A stretch of 64,000 bases of DNA, from assembly GCA_021325655.1 (NCBI GenBank), contig JAJPGT010000064.1:18168-82167 (forward strand). The letters run 5' to 3'. The stretch comes from Pseudomonadota bacterium. Lineage in GTDB: Bacteria > Chloroflexota > UBA6077 > JAJPGT01. This document shows, in pieces, positions 42,590 through 50,296 of this stretch; position 1 is the stretch's first letter; the number at the start of each line of letters is the position of its first letter. Both the position numbers and the translations under genes were made by a program. The notes under the pieces are model-generated. The model was not told the DNA's origin, searched no databases, and saw nothing but the letters and a program-made list of their open reading frames with translations.

Positions 42590-44029
42590 TCAATCCCAGG
42601 GCAGGGTGTACAGCTTGGTAAAGGTCATCGCCCGCATCGCCTCGATCACCCCTTCCTTCACCCCCAGCCCGCTATCTTTGGTCCCACCGAACGGCGTCAG
42701 CTCGGTGCGGTAGCCCGGCACCTCGCGGATGTTGACCGTGCCGCAGCGCAGCTCGCGGATGCAGCGGTTGATCGCCCGCAGGTCGTTGGTCACCACTCCG
42801 CTGGAGAGGCCATACTCGGTGGCGTTAGCCAGGCGGATGGCGGCATCGAGGTCCGGGACGCGCAGAATCGGGGCGTAGGGGCCGAACGTCTCGCAGGCGA
42901 CCAGTTCGGACTCGGGGCGGACGTGGTCGAGCACGCAGGGGACGATCTGGGCTCCTCGCCGTTCGCCACCATAGAGCAGCTTCGCCCCGTCGGCGATGGC
43001 GGCGCGCATCCGCCGCTCGAACTCGATGGCGTCGCGCTCGCGGATCACAGTCCCAATATCCGTCTCGGGGTCCAGCGGGTCGCCCACCTTCAGCGTGGCG
43101 GCCGACTCGGCAAGCTTGCTGGCGAAGGCGTCGGCGACCGGCTCCTCGACAATGATCCGCTTGACCGCGGTGCAGCGCTGGCCGCTGTTCTTGAAGGCGC
43201 CGTAGGTGGCCAGACGCACCGCCTCGTCCAGGTCAGCGTCCCGCAGGACAAGCAGCGGATCATTGCCGCCCAGCTCCAGAATCGCCCGCTTGTAGCCCAT
43301 CTCGCGGGCGATGCGCTTGCCGATCTCGGTCCCGCCGGTCAGGCTCACCAGCTCCACGTCCGGGTGCGTCCAGAGGATCGGGCCCACCTCGTCCGCCTCG
43401 CCGGTGACCATCGTGACCATGCCATCCGGCAGGCCGACCTCGCGCATGATCCGAGCGAGCATCAGCGCCGACAGCGGGGTGCGCGAGGAGGGTTTGAGCA
43501 CCATGGTGTTGTTGGTGGCGATGGAGGGGGCCACCTTGTGGGCGACCTGGTTCAGCGGGTGGTTGAACGGGGTGATGGCGGTGACGAGGCGCAGCGGCTC
43601 GCGCAGGGTGTAGGCACGACGCTTCTTGCCGTTGGCCGAGGTGTCGCAGGCGAACACCTGGCCGTCGTCGCGCAGCGCCTCCATCGCGGCGAAGCGGAAC
43701 ACGTCCTGCGCCCGGCGCAGCTCATAGCGGGTGTCCTTCAGGCACAGGCCGGACTCCCAGGTGATAAGGCGGGCGAACGCCTCCTCGTCCTGCTGGAGCC
43801 GGTCGGCGATGGCGAACAGGAGCTGGGCGCGCTCATGGCGGGAAAGGTCAAAGCGCAGGTCGCGGGCGTGCTCCAGGGCGCGGACAACATCGGCGCGGGT
43901 AAGCTTCGGCGCCGTGCCGATGACCTCGCCGGTGTAGGGGTAGGGGACATCGAAGGAGGCGGGGCCCCAGACCTCCTCGCCGGCGATGAAGGTGGGCAGC
44001 TCGTAACGGGGATGGGCAGCGATGGCCAT
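42590..44029 (-). CDS. phnY: phosphonoacetaldehyde dehydrogenase (PhnY-type aldehyde dehydrogenase)
   Basis: A 479-residue NAD(P)-dependent aldehyde dehydrogenase. The catalytic Cys is in KNSGQRCTAVKR, the general-base Glu in LELGGNDPL, the cofactor segment is MVLKPSSRTPLSALMLARIM, and SLTGGTEIGKRIA is the NAD loop. The operon position, two bases after phosphonoacetate hydrolase and downstream of PhnW, identifies the substrate as phosphonoacetaldehyde, oxidised to phosphonoacetate. ATG 44029 was chosen over upstream starts by this spacing. It is the last gene of the gntR-phnW-phnA-phnY transcript. Confidence 0.88.
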   Translation of the reverse strand: MAIAAHPRYELPTFIAGEEVWGPASFDVPYPYTGEVIGTAPKLTRADVVRALEHARDLRFDLSRHERAQLLFAIADRLQQDEEAFARLITWESGLCLKDTRYELRRAQDVFRFAAMEALRDDGQVFACDTSANGKKRRAYTLREPLRLVTAITPFNHPLNQVAHKVAPSIATNNTMVLKPSSRTPLSALMLARIMREVGLPDGMVTMVTGEADEVGPILWTHPDVELVSLTGGTEIGKRIAREMGYKRAILELGGNDPLLVLRDADLDEAVRLATYGAFKNSGQRCTAVKRIIVEEPVADAFASKLAESAATLKVGDPLDPETDIGTVIRERDAIEFERRMRAAIADGAKLLYGGERRGAQIVPCVLDHVRPESELVACETFGPYAPILRVPDLDAAIRLANATEYGLSSGVVTNDLRAINRCIRELRCGTVNIREVPGYRTELTPFGGTKDSGLGVKEGVIEAMRAMTFTKLYTLPWD

Positions 44030-44031
44030 GG

Positions 44032-45261
44032 CTACAGCACTCCATTCAGCAACAGGTCGTGCAGGTCGCTGTTGCACACCCCGCTGGCGTGCCAGGCCGC
44101 GTAGCGGGGGCTGAGCGGATGGCTAACGACGATCGGGACGATCTGCTCGTGACGGCCACCGTGGGAGCGGAGTCCGCTGGCGACAAGCGAGAGGTCGTGC
44201 TTGGCGCGGGACTTTCCGAGCGCGGTGCGGGCGTCTGAGGCGACAGATAGGTCGCCGATGCGGTCGGCCGGGTGCTGGTAGATCACCGCCGCCTCGTCAC
44301 GGACATACACCTCCTCCACCCCATCCAGGGCGGCGAAGGCGTCGCGGGCGCGCACCCGGTCGCGCTCGGGTAGGTGGACCCAGGCAAAGGAGCCGAGCGC
44401 GCCATGGTGCACCACGTAGGGATCGGTGATCGGTAGGACGACGTGGTACTCGCGGATACCGACGGATTCCAGGACGTCCTCCAGGTAGTGGACGCGGGGA
44501 GAGCCGTCCGGGTTCTGCTTCGGATTCATCCCGTGATCGGCCGTGATCCCGACGACGTAGCCGAGGTCCAGGTATTCGCCAAGCAGCTCGTCGAAGCGAC
44601 GGTAGAACTGGTCCGCCATTGGCCCTCCCGGCGGCTGCTTGTGCTGGACGTAGTCGGTGAGCGAGACGTACAGCAGATCCAGCGGGCCGACGGCGCGAGA
44701 GACGGCCAGGCCGATCTCCAGCGCGTAGTGGCTCATGTCCCACTCGTAGGGGCCGGGGTTCTTGCGGCCGACCAGCCCAACCAGGTCGTCGATGCCGAGC
44801 TGCGGCAGCGGGAACTGGTGCGCCTTCTCGGCGCTGGTAGAGGGCACTGCGCCATCAGCGAGCAGCCGGCGCAACTTGTCCTTGGCAGTGACGCAGAGCA
44901 CCCGACAGCCGGCACGCTGTAGCTCGGCGTGGATCGTTGGGGCACGCAGGAAGGAGGGATCGACGAGCTGCACCTCCTCGCCGGAAGGGTCCAGGTAGTG
45001 GTTGCCCGGGACGCCGTGGACGACAGGCGGGGCGCCGGTGACGATGGAGAGGTTGTTCGGGTTGGTGAGCGAGGGCATCTGGCTCCTCCCGCGGTGGTAG
45101 GCCCCACCGCGGGCCAGCATCGTATGCAGGCGTGGCATCAGCCCCCGCGCCAGCGCATCGTCCAGGTACTCCGGAGCGCAGCCGTCGATGGTGATGGCGA
45201 GCGTGGGCCGCTGGGGCAGGCGGTAGTCGCGGCCATTGATAGTGATCGTCTCAGTGGGCAT
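44032..45261 (-). CDS. phnA: phosphonoacetate hydrolase
   Basis: A 409-residue alkaline-phosphatase-superfamily enzyme that splits phosphonoacetate into acetate and phosphate. The metal Asp is in AITIDGCAPEYLDDAL, the nucleophile Thr in PSLTNPNNLSIVTGAPPVVH, the second metal site in YVVGITADHGMNPKQNPDG, and the late His in SHGGRHEQIVP. The VHGVPGNHYLDP segment is characteristic of this subfamily. The start overlaps the phnW stop by 11 bases and the stop is two bases from phnY, so all three are translationally coupled. It gives the operon a C-P cleavage route independent of PhnX. Confidence 0.92.
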   Translation of the reverse strand: MPTETITINGRDYRLPQRPTLAITIDGCAPEYLDDALARGLMPRLHTMLARGGAYHRGRSQMPSLTNPNNLSIVTGAPPVVHGVPGNHYLDPSGEEVQLVDPSFLRAPTIHAELQRAGCRVLCVTAKDKLRRLLADGAVPSTSAEKAHQFPLPQLGIDDLVGLVGRKNPGPYEWDMSHYALEIGLAVSRAVGPLDLLYVSLTDYVQHKQPPGGPMADQFYRRFDELLGEYLDLGYVVGITADHGMNPKQNPDGSPRVHYLEDVLESVGIREYHVVLPITDPYVVHHGALGSFAWVHLPERDRVRARDAFAALDGVEEVYVRDEAAVIYQHPADRIGDLSVASDARTALGKSRAKHDLSLVASGLRSHGGRHEQIVPIVVSHPLSPRYAAWHASGVCNSDLHDLLLNGVL

Positions 45262-46861
45262 CGGCCACACTCCCGGCGGCGCTGGCGACGGAGCGCTGGC
45301 TATCGAGCGCTCGCTCCAGCGAGGCGACGAAACCCTGCAGCGCCTCGATCGCCAGGGCCCCCAGGGCGCAGATGCGGAAGGTGGTTTTCGCCGCATCGCC
45401 CAGCCCGGCGTAGATCACGTAGCCGTCGGCCTTCACCGCGTCGTGCAGCGGCTCGTAGGCGACCCCGGGCGGGAGGCGCAGGCTGCGGACGGAGCCGGAG
45501 CGGTGCTCCGGGGGTACCTGCACCTCCAGCCCGAGGCGGGCGAATTCGCGGTCCAGGTAGGCCATACGGGCCCGGTAGTACGCCTTGCGGTGCTCCAGCC
45601 CTTCGTCGAACAGCTCGTCCAGCGCCGCCTCCAGACCATAGAGCGCCGGGATGGCCGGGGTGAAGGGGACGGAGCGCTTCGCCTGCGCCGTGAGATAGTT
45701 GGCGAGGTCGAAGTAGAGCGAGCGGGGCGGAACCTCCGCAGCGCGCTGCTGCCCGCGCGGGGAGACCAGGACGAATGCTGCCCCGGGCAGGCCGTGCAAG
45801 CACTTGTTGGAGGTGGAGGCGACGAAGTCGATCCCGCTCCCGTTCAGCCGCAGCTCCTCGGCGCCAAAGGAGCTGATCGCGTCGACCAGGCAGGGGACGT
45901 CGCGCGCCTGGGCGGCGGCGGCGATCTCGTGGACCGGGTTCAACAGGCCCGTCGTCGTCTCGTGATGGATCACCGCAACCGCGTCGATCAGCGGGTCGCG
46001 CTCCAGCGCAGCCGCCACAGCGGCCGGGTCGATCGGCACCGTCGGCGGCGCCTGGACGAGCGCAACCTCAATCCCCAGCCGGCGGGCGATCGTCTCGATC
46101 CGCTCCCCGTACACGCCGTTGCGGCAGACGAGCAGCGTGCGGCCGGGACGCACCGCAGCCCCGACCATCGCCTCCATCGCCGCGGTGCCACTGCCGGCCA
46201 GGAGCACCAGCGCCCAGTCGTTCGCCACCCCGGCCACTCGGAGCAGCTTGGCGCGCACCCGCTCGAAGATCTCGCTGTACTCTGGCTCACGGTGGCACAG
46301 GTCGGGCCCGGCGATGGCACGGTGGACGCGGTCGCTGACGACGCTCGGGCCAGGATTGAGGAGGACGCGCTGGCGATGGGCGCGGGTGCTGGCGTAGCGG
46401 GCCTGGTCGAGGGTCAGCAGCTCGCTCGGCTCGATGATAACGTCCGGCTGCGCCGGTAGCAGGTGGCGGCGCAGCTCCGGCGCGGTCGGCGCCAGACCCA
46501 CGATCGCCCCGGCCCCGGCCCGGTGGGCAGCCTCGAGCGTGGCGGCCGAGCCACCGAGAACGCCGAGCTGGCGGACGTCCGAGACGCCCGCGGCCTGGAG
46601 GGCAGCGAACAGTCCGAACGGCGCCGGGGCGGCCGGCCCTTTGACCAGCAGGTCGGCCAGGGCGCGCTCGGCCGCGCTGGGCTCCTGGCCCGAAGCGACA
46701 ACGAGCGCGAAGTGCGCCCCGTCGGCGCGGACACGGGCGGCCCCGGCGGCGAGCGTCACGAGAGTTGCCGGCGACAGGTCGCCGGCAAAGACCGCCCAGA
46801 GTGTGACGGCGCGCTCGGTCGCCCAGCGGCGCGCCGTGGCGGCGGAATCGGCGTATGGCAT
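45251..46861 (-). CDS. phnW: 2-aminoethylphosphonate aminotransferase fused to a degenerate HAD domain
   Basis: A 536-residue fusion. Residues about 165-520 are a class V PLP aminotransferase of the PhnW type: LLNPGPSVVSDRVHRAIAGP at its start, LLAGSGTAAMEAMVG binding PLP, and SSFGAEEL followed by ASTSNKCLHGLPGAAFVLVS with the Schiff-base Lys. It converts 2-aminoethylphosphonate plus pyruvate to phosphonoacetaldehyde. Residues about 1-155 resemble the C-terminal half of a HAD phosphatase (FALVVASG; GLFAALQAAGVSDVRQLGVL; GGSAATLEAAHRAGAGAIVG). The DxD nucleophile motif is absent and the usual GDS is GGS, so it is probably an inactive PhnX-like domain. It starts three bases after gntR. Confidence 0.85.
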   Translation of the reverse strand: MPYADSAATARRWATERAVTLWAVFAGDLSPATLVTLAAGAARVRADGAHFALVVASGQEPSAAERALADLLVKGPAAPAPFGLFAALQAAGVSDVRQLGVLGGSAATLEAAHRAGAGAIVGLAPTAPELRRHLLPAQPDVIIEPSELLTLDQARYASTRAHRQRVLLNPGPSVVSDRVHRAIAGPDLCHREPEYSEIFERVRAKLLRVAGVANDWALVLLAGSGTAAMEAMVGAAVRPGRTLLVCRNGVYGERIETIARRLGIEVALVQAPPTVPIDPAAVAAALERDPLIDAVAVIHHETTTGLLNPVHEIAAAAQARDVPCLVDAISSFGAEELRLNGSGIDFVASTSNKCLHGLPGAAFVLVSPRGQQRAAEVPPRSLYFDLANYLTAQAKRSVPFTPAIPALYGLEAALDELFDEGLEHRKAYYRARMAYLDREFARLGLEVQVPPEHRSGSVRSLRLPPGVAYEPLHDAVKADGYVIYAGLGDAAKTTFRICALGALAIEALQGFVASLERALDSQRSVASAAGSVADAH

Positions 46862-46864
46862 GCG

Positions 46865-47761
46865 CTACTCCCCCTGTTGTCCCCGTCGGCCTGGCTGGTC
46901 GCTGAGCACCGCTGGCCGATCCTGGCGCATGGATGAGCGGGCTCCTGTTCGGTCCAGCCGGCGGACCACGGCTGAGTCTCGGGCGGTGTTGTCGATGGCG
47001 AAGGCCACCCGGCTGGCGAGATAGCGGTCCTCCGACCACTCCAGCGGCTCGCCACCGGGCGCAAAGGCGTGGCGCCGCACCCGCAGTAGCGGAGAGCGCG
47101 GCGAGACGCGGAGCAAGCGGGCATCGGCGGCGCTGGCGGGGACAGCGTCGATCAGATGGCGCGCGGAGGCAAATACCACCCCCTGCCGCGCCAGCTCCTG
47201 GTAGATCGACTGCCGCGCCAGGTCCAGCCGAGCCACTCGCTCGCCCACAGTCGGCGGGAAGGTCGAGCGTTCGATCATCAACGCTTCGTCGTCGGCGAAG
47301 CGCACCCGTACCAGGCGGTAGACCGTACTCCCCGGCTCCAGTCCGAGCGCCGCCGCCTCCTCCGCCGTCGCTGGGCCGGGGCCGAACTCGACGACGGCGC
47401 CCGAAGGGCGCATCCCCAGCCCTCGCACCCAGCTCGAAAAGCTGAGCAGGTCGCCAAACGGCTGCGTCAGCCGGGGCGAGCAGACCACGGGCGGCCGGCC
47501 GCGCGAGCCGGCGACCAGCCCCTCGGCGCGTAAGGCCGCCAACGCCTGGCGCACGGTGCCGCGCGAGACGCCGAAGCGGGCCAGGAGCCGGCCCTCGGAC
47601 GGCAGCAGCTCGCCGGGCCGCAGCTCGCCGGCGCGGATCTGCCGCCGCAGCTCGTCGGCGATCTGCGCATGGAGCGGCCGAGCGCCGCGATCGAGCACGA
47701 GCGGCGCCGTGGCTCGCCCCCGCCCTTGCGCCGGCGCTGCTCCTGTCGGCCACTTGTCCAT
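46865..47761 (-). CDS. GntR/HutC-family regulator of the phosphonate operon
   Basis: A 298-residue repressor with an N-terminal GntR winged helix (about 30-95; PLHAQIADELRRQIRAGELR, then LARFGVSRGTVRQALAALRA) and a C-terminal UTRA ligand domain (about 115-255; YRLVRVRFADDEALMIERST, SIYQELARQG, LRVRRHAFAPGGEPLEWSED). A low-complexity Arg/Gln tail follows. PhnF/PhnR-like regulators of this class respond to phosphonates. It is the first gene of the operon. Inverted repeats overlap its own start and the divergent mgtC promoter, so it probably controls both directions. Confidence 0.88.
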   Translation of the reverse strand: MDKWPTGAAPAQGRGRATAPLVLDRGARPLHAQIADELRRQIRAGELRPGELLPSEGRLLARFGVSRGTVRQALAALRAEGLVAGSRGRPPVVCSPRLTQPFGDLLSFSSWVRGLGMRPSGAVVEFGPGPATAEEAAALGLEPGSTVYRLVRVRFADDEALMIERSTFPPTVGERVARLDLARQSIYQELARQGVVFASARHLIDAVPASAADARLLRVSPRSPLLRVRRHAFAPGGEPLEWSEDRYLASRVAFAIDNTARDSAVVRRLDRTGARSSMRQDRPAVLSDQPGRRGQQGE

Positions 47762-47777
47762 ACAAGTCAGCAGTATA
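47752..47777 (-). promoter_or_regulatory. phn operon promoter and overlapping GntR operator
   Basis: On the minus strand TATACT (47777-47772) lies ten bases before the gntR ATG (47761), so the mRNA is nearly leaderless. ACTTGT at 47752-47757 is inverted as ACAAGT at 47762-47767 with four bases between. This dyad covers the expected start point and the ATG. A repressor bound there would shut off the operon. Assignment to the GntR protein is by position. Confidence 0.55.
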
Positions 47778-47802
47778 GCGGCCCAGGCGTTTCAGGGGAA
47801 GT

Positions 47803-47835
47803 TGTCTGGACAGCCTCTTGACAGATTGTTATGAT
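47803..47835 (+). promoter_or_regulatory. mgtC promoter with an embedded GntR-like dyad
   Basis: TGGACA at 47807-47812 and TATGAT at 47830-47835 have 17-base spacing, a good promoter for the divergent MgtC-family gene. The inverted repeat TGTC-TG-GACA (47803-47812) overlaps the -35 and resembles HutC-subfamily operators. The gntR and mgtC promoters lie within 65 bases, so coordinated control is likely. Confidence 0.55.
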
Positions 47836-47946
47836 GCGCGGCATCACCCCGGCCGGGCGCGACACGACGGGCCTGCCACCCATCCTGCCCTGCTCTGGCC
47901 ACGCGCTCCCGGGCCGCGGCGCAGTCTCTGTCGTCCACGAGGCCGT

Positions 47947-48444
47947 ATGGACCTGTCATCGCTCATTCAGCTCCAGGACATCGAGCAGATGGGCCGCGTC
48001 CTGCTCGCCTTCCTGCTGGGCGGGGCGATCGGCTGGGAGCGCGAGCGCATCCAGCGCCCGGCCGGGCTGCGGACCCACATGCTCGTCTGTGCCGGCTCGG
48101 CCTGCTTCGCCATCGTCTCCGCCTACGGCTACGTCGGGCAGGGCACGGTGCGCGACCCGGCCCGCATCGCGGCACAGATCGTCGCCGGGGTGGGCTTCCT
48201 GGGCGCCGGGACGATCTGGCGCACCTCCGACACGGTGCGCGGCCTGACCACCGCCGCCAGCATCTGGCTGGTGGCGGCTATCGGGCTGCTGGTCGGCACG
48301 GGCATGTACGCGCTGGCTGTCTTTACCACGGTGATGAGCCTGGTCACCCTGCTGGCGCTGCGCCCGGCCCGGCGTCGCGCCCGCCGCTACGGCGAACCGT
48401 CGCTGGTGCCCGAGAACGGCGAGGCTGCCGAGGATGAAGAGTAG
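47947..48444 (+). CDS. MgtC/SapB family membrane protein
   Basis: A 165-residue protein with four hydrophobic segments in the MgtC/SapB N-terminal domain: MGRVLLAFLLGGAIGWERER at about 15-34 with the conserved Arg/Glu pair, RPAGLRTHMLVCAGSACFAI, and VGFLGAGTIWRTSDTVRGLT, the most diagnostic stretch. The cytoplasmic tail is short and acidic, and the long C-terminal regulatory domain of virulence MgtC is absent. Members influence magnesium and phosphate homeostasis, which is notable next to a phosphate-releasing operon. ATG 47947 was chosen, with GAGG five bases upstream. The 185-base leader shows no gene. Confidence 0.86.
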   Translation: MDLSSLIQLQDIEQMGRVLLAFLLGGAIGWERERIQRPAGLRTHMLVCAGSACFAIVSAYGYVGQGTVRDPARIAAQIVAGVGFLGAGTIWRTSDTVRGLTTAASIWLVAAIGLLVGTGMYALAVFTTVMSLVTLLALRPARRRARRYGEPSLVPENGEAAEDEE

Positions 48445-48551
48445 GGTCGGCGCTGTCCTGGCGTGTCTCTCGCCCTGCCGCCCACTCCGGTAGACTAGGC
48501 GCCGCCGACGCGGGCTGGGACAGCGCCCGGGCGACGGCCAGGAGGAGCAGC

Positions 48552-49319
48552 ATGCGGCTGGCGAACAAGGTCTGTCTCATTACTGGGGCTGGGTCGGGCA
48601 TGGGCCGCGTAGCGGCGGAGCTGTTCGCCCGCGAGGGCGCCCGGGTGGTCGCCGTGGACGTCAACGCTGCCTCGGTCGAGGAGACGGTCGCCGGGGTGCG
48701 AGCCGCGGGCGGCGAGGCGGTGGCAGTACGCGCCGATGTGACGCACGAGGACGACTGCCGAGCGATGGTCGAGACAGCGGTGCGGCAGTACGGGAAGCTG
48801 GACGTGCTCTACAACAACGCCGGCATCTTCCTGGAGGCGGACCACTCGGTGGTCGATACTCCGCTCGAGGTCTGGGAGCGGGTGCAGGCGGTGAACGTCC
48901 GCGGCGTCTACCTCGCCAGCAAGTACGCCATTCCGGCGCTGCTCGACGCTGGCGGCGGCTCGATCATCAACATCGCCTCGTTCGTCGCCCTGGTCGGCTG
49001 CACCGTCCCACAGGACTCCTATACCGCCAGTAAGGGCGCAGTGATTGCACTGACGAAGTCGCTGGCGGTGCAGTTCGGGCCACAGGGGATTCGCGCCAAC
49101 GCGATCTGCCCCGGCCCGATCGAGACCCCGCTGATGACGTCGTGGCTGCTGACCAACCCGGAGGCCAAGGCGGTGCGGCTGGCCCGCATCCCAATGGGAC
49201 GGTTCGGCAAGCCCGAAGACATCGTCTACCTGGCGCTGTACCTCGCCTCGGACGAATCAAGCTGGACCAACGGCGCGGTGCTGGTGGTGGACGGCGGCAT
49301 CACCGCGAACTACTTCTAA
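48552..49319 (+). CDS. SDR family NAD(P)-dependent oxidoreductase (copy 2)
   Basis: A 255-residue classical SDR. The cofactor loop is ITGAGSGMGRVAAELF, Asp in VVAVDVNAAS favours NAD, YNNAGIFLEA and NIASFVALVG hold Asn and Ser, and the catalytic Tyr/Lys are in DSYTASKGAVIAL. The closing motif SSWTNGAVLVVDGGITANYF is typical. CAGGAGGAG lies four bases before the ATG. A TAGACT at 48491-48496 could be its -10. The substrate is not known. It differs clearly from the SDR at 36505. Confidence 0.9.
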   Translation: MRLANKVCLITGAGSGMGRVAAELFAREGARVVAVDVNAASVEETVAGVRAAGGEAVAVRADVTHEDDCRAMVETAVRQYGKLDVLYNNAGIFLEADHSVVDTPLEVWERVQAVNVRGVYLASKYAIPALLDAGGGSIINIASFVALVGCTVPQDSYTASKGAVIALTKSLAVQFGPQGIRANAICPGPIETPLMTSWLLTNPEAKAVRLARIPMGRFGKPEDIVYLALYLASDESSWTNGAVLVVDGGITANYF

Positions 49320-49345
49320 CGGACCGGGCAGGCGACGGGCCGTTA
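49317..49345. terminator. inverted repeat spanning two convergent stop codons
   Basis: TAACGG at 49317-49322 and CCGTTA at 49340-49345 are exact complements, with 17 GC-rich bases between. They contain the TAA stops of the convergent SDR and transporter genes. Such a dyad could act as a bidirectional terminator. The stem can be extended only with mismatches, and T-tracts are absent. Confidence 0.35.
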
Positions 49346-50065
49346 CCGCAGCAGGAACGGGCTGAAGTCCGTGGCGCGGTCGAAGGTGTCGATCCCCTCC
49401 AGCCGCTTGAGCCAGTTGACGACCAGATACGTCAGCGGGGTGGCAAGCGCTTCGTACGCTGTCTTCAGCGCCCATTGGGTGGCGATCGCCCGGACAATGT
49501 CCCCGGGCGGGAAGACGCCGAGGAAAGCGGCGGTGATGAAGATCAGCGAGTCCAGCCCCTGGCCGACCACGGTCGAGCCGATCGTCCGGGTCCAGAGATA
49601 GCGGCCGCCGGTGAGCAGCTTCATCCGCGCGAGCACGTAGCTGTTGGCGAATTCGCCCACCAGGTACGCCAGGAACGAGGCCGCTAGCAGCCGAGGGGTG
49701 AAGCCGAGGATCGTCTCGTAGGCCGGCTGGTTCTCGGCCCAGAACGGCGCGGCGGGCAGCAGCCCCGCCACCCAGATGGCGACCACCATAACGAGGTTGC
49801 AGCAGAACCCGAGCCAGATGACGCGCCGGGCACTGGCATAGCCGTACACCTCGGTGAGCACGTCGCCCAACAGATAGCTGAGCGGAAAGATGATGATCCC
49901 AGCCGGGACCAGCAGCCCGGCGACGAGGACCGGCTTGACCGCGATGATGTTGGCCGTCAGGAGCGTGGTGACGAACAGGGCCGGGATGGCGCCACGGACC
50001 AGGGTAGTCGTGCCGGGCGCCGCGTCTGACGGGGTGAGCGATGGACGAGCCGTTGGAGTCGACAT
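49343..50065 (-). CDS. VUT family queuosine-precursor transporter (YhhQ-type)
   Basis: A 240-residue integral membrane protein with six to seven hydrophobic segments of the vitamin-uptake/queuosine-precursor transporter group. The family hallmarks are FPLSYLLGDVLTEVYGYASA (about 66-85) and ARMKLLTGGRYLWTRTIGST, followed by QGLDSLIFITAAF. It imports preQ0/preQ1 or a related 7-deazapurine. ATG 50065 is preferred to an upstream frame extension. The leader on this strand holds a perfect hairpin, but no recognisable preQ1 riboswitch. It is divergent from the peptide-type importer genes. Confidence 0.87.
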   Translation of the reverse strand: MSTPTARPSLTPSDAAPGTTTLVRGAIPALFVTTLLTANIIAVKPVLVAGLLVPAGIIIFPLSYLLGDVLTEVYGYASARRVIWLGFCCNLVMVVAIWVAGLLPAAPFWAENQPAYETILGFTPRLLAASFLAYLVGEFANSYVLARMKLLTGGRYLWTRTIGSTVVGQGLDSLIFITAAFLGVFPPGDIVRAIATQWALKTAYEALATPLTYLVVNWLKRLEGIDTFDRATDFSPFLLR

Positions 50066-50119
50066 GCACCTGATGCTACCAGCTTTGCCCAAGTAGCCAG
50101 TTGTCGCCACGTTGCGAAA

Positions 50120-50156
50120 CCGGCTGCATTGACAGCCGGGGCATCCTTGTTATACT
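50120..50156. promoter_or_regulatory. overlapping divergent promoters with a 7-bp hairpin
   Basis: On the plus strand TTGACA (50129-50134) and TATACT (50151-50156) are 16 bases apart and drive the substrate-binding protein gene. On the minus strand TATAAC (50154-50149) overlaps the same bases and would serve the VUT transporter. CCGGCTG at 50120-50126 and CAGCCGG at 50133-50139 form a perfect hairpin that overlaps the plus-strand -35, so a dyad-binding regulator could affect both genes. Confidence 0.6.
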
Positions 50157-50296
50157 CAGCGACACCGCGCGACAGGACGGCCACCCCGGCGCTGGCTAGC
50201 CGAGCGCCCGGCCCCGGAGCGGGCGCCGAGGAACCGGCAGGCGCCGTCCGCGTGGGCGACGAAAGCCAGTGCATGAAAGACGAGAGGTGCAATACT

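Noticed and set aside
47818..47835. Perfect TTGACA followed by TATGAT
   Set aside because: Only six bases separate them, so they cannot be a -35/-10 pair; TGGACA at 47807 with 17-base spacing was used instead.
50066..50156. preQ1 riboswitch in the leader of the VUT transporter
   Set aside because: The expected pseudoknot core and A-rich tail of preQ1 classes were not recognisable; only a simple hairpin is present.
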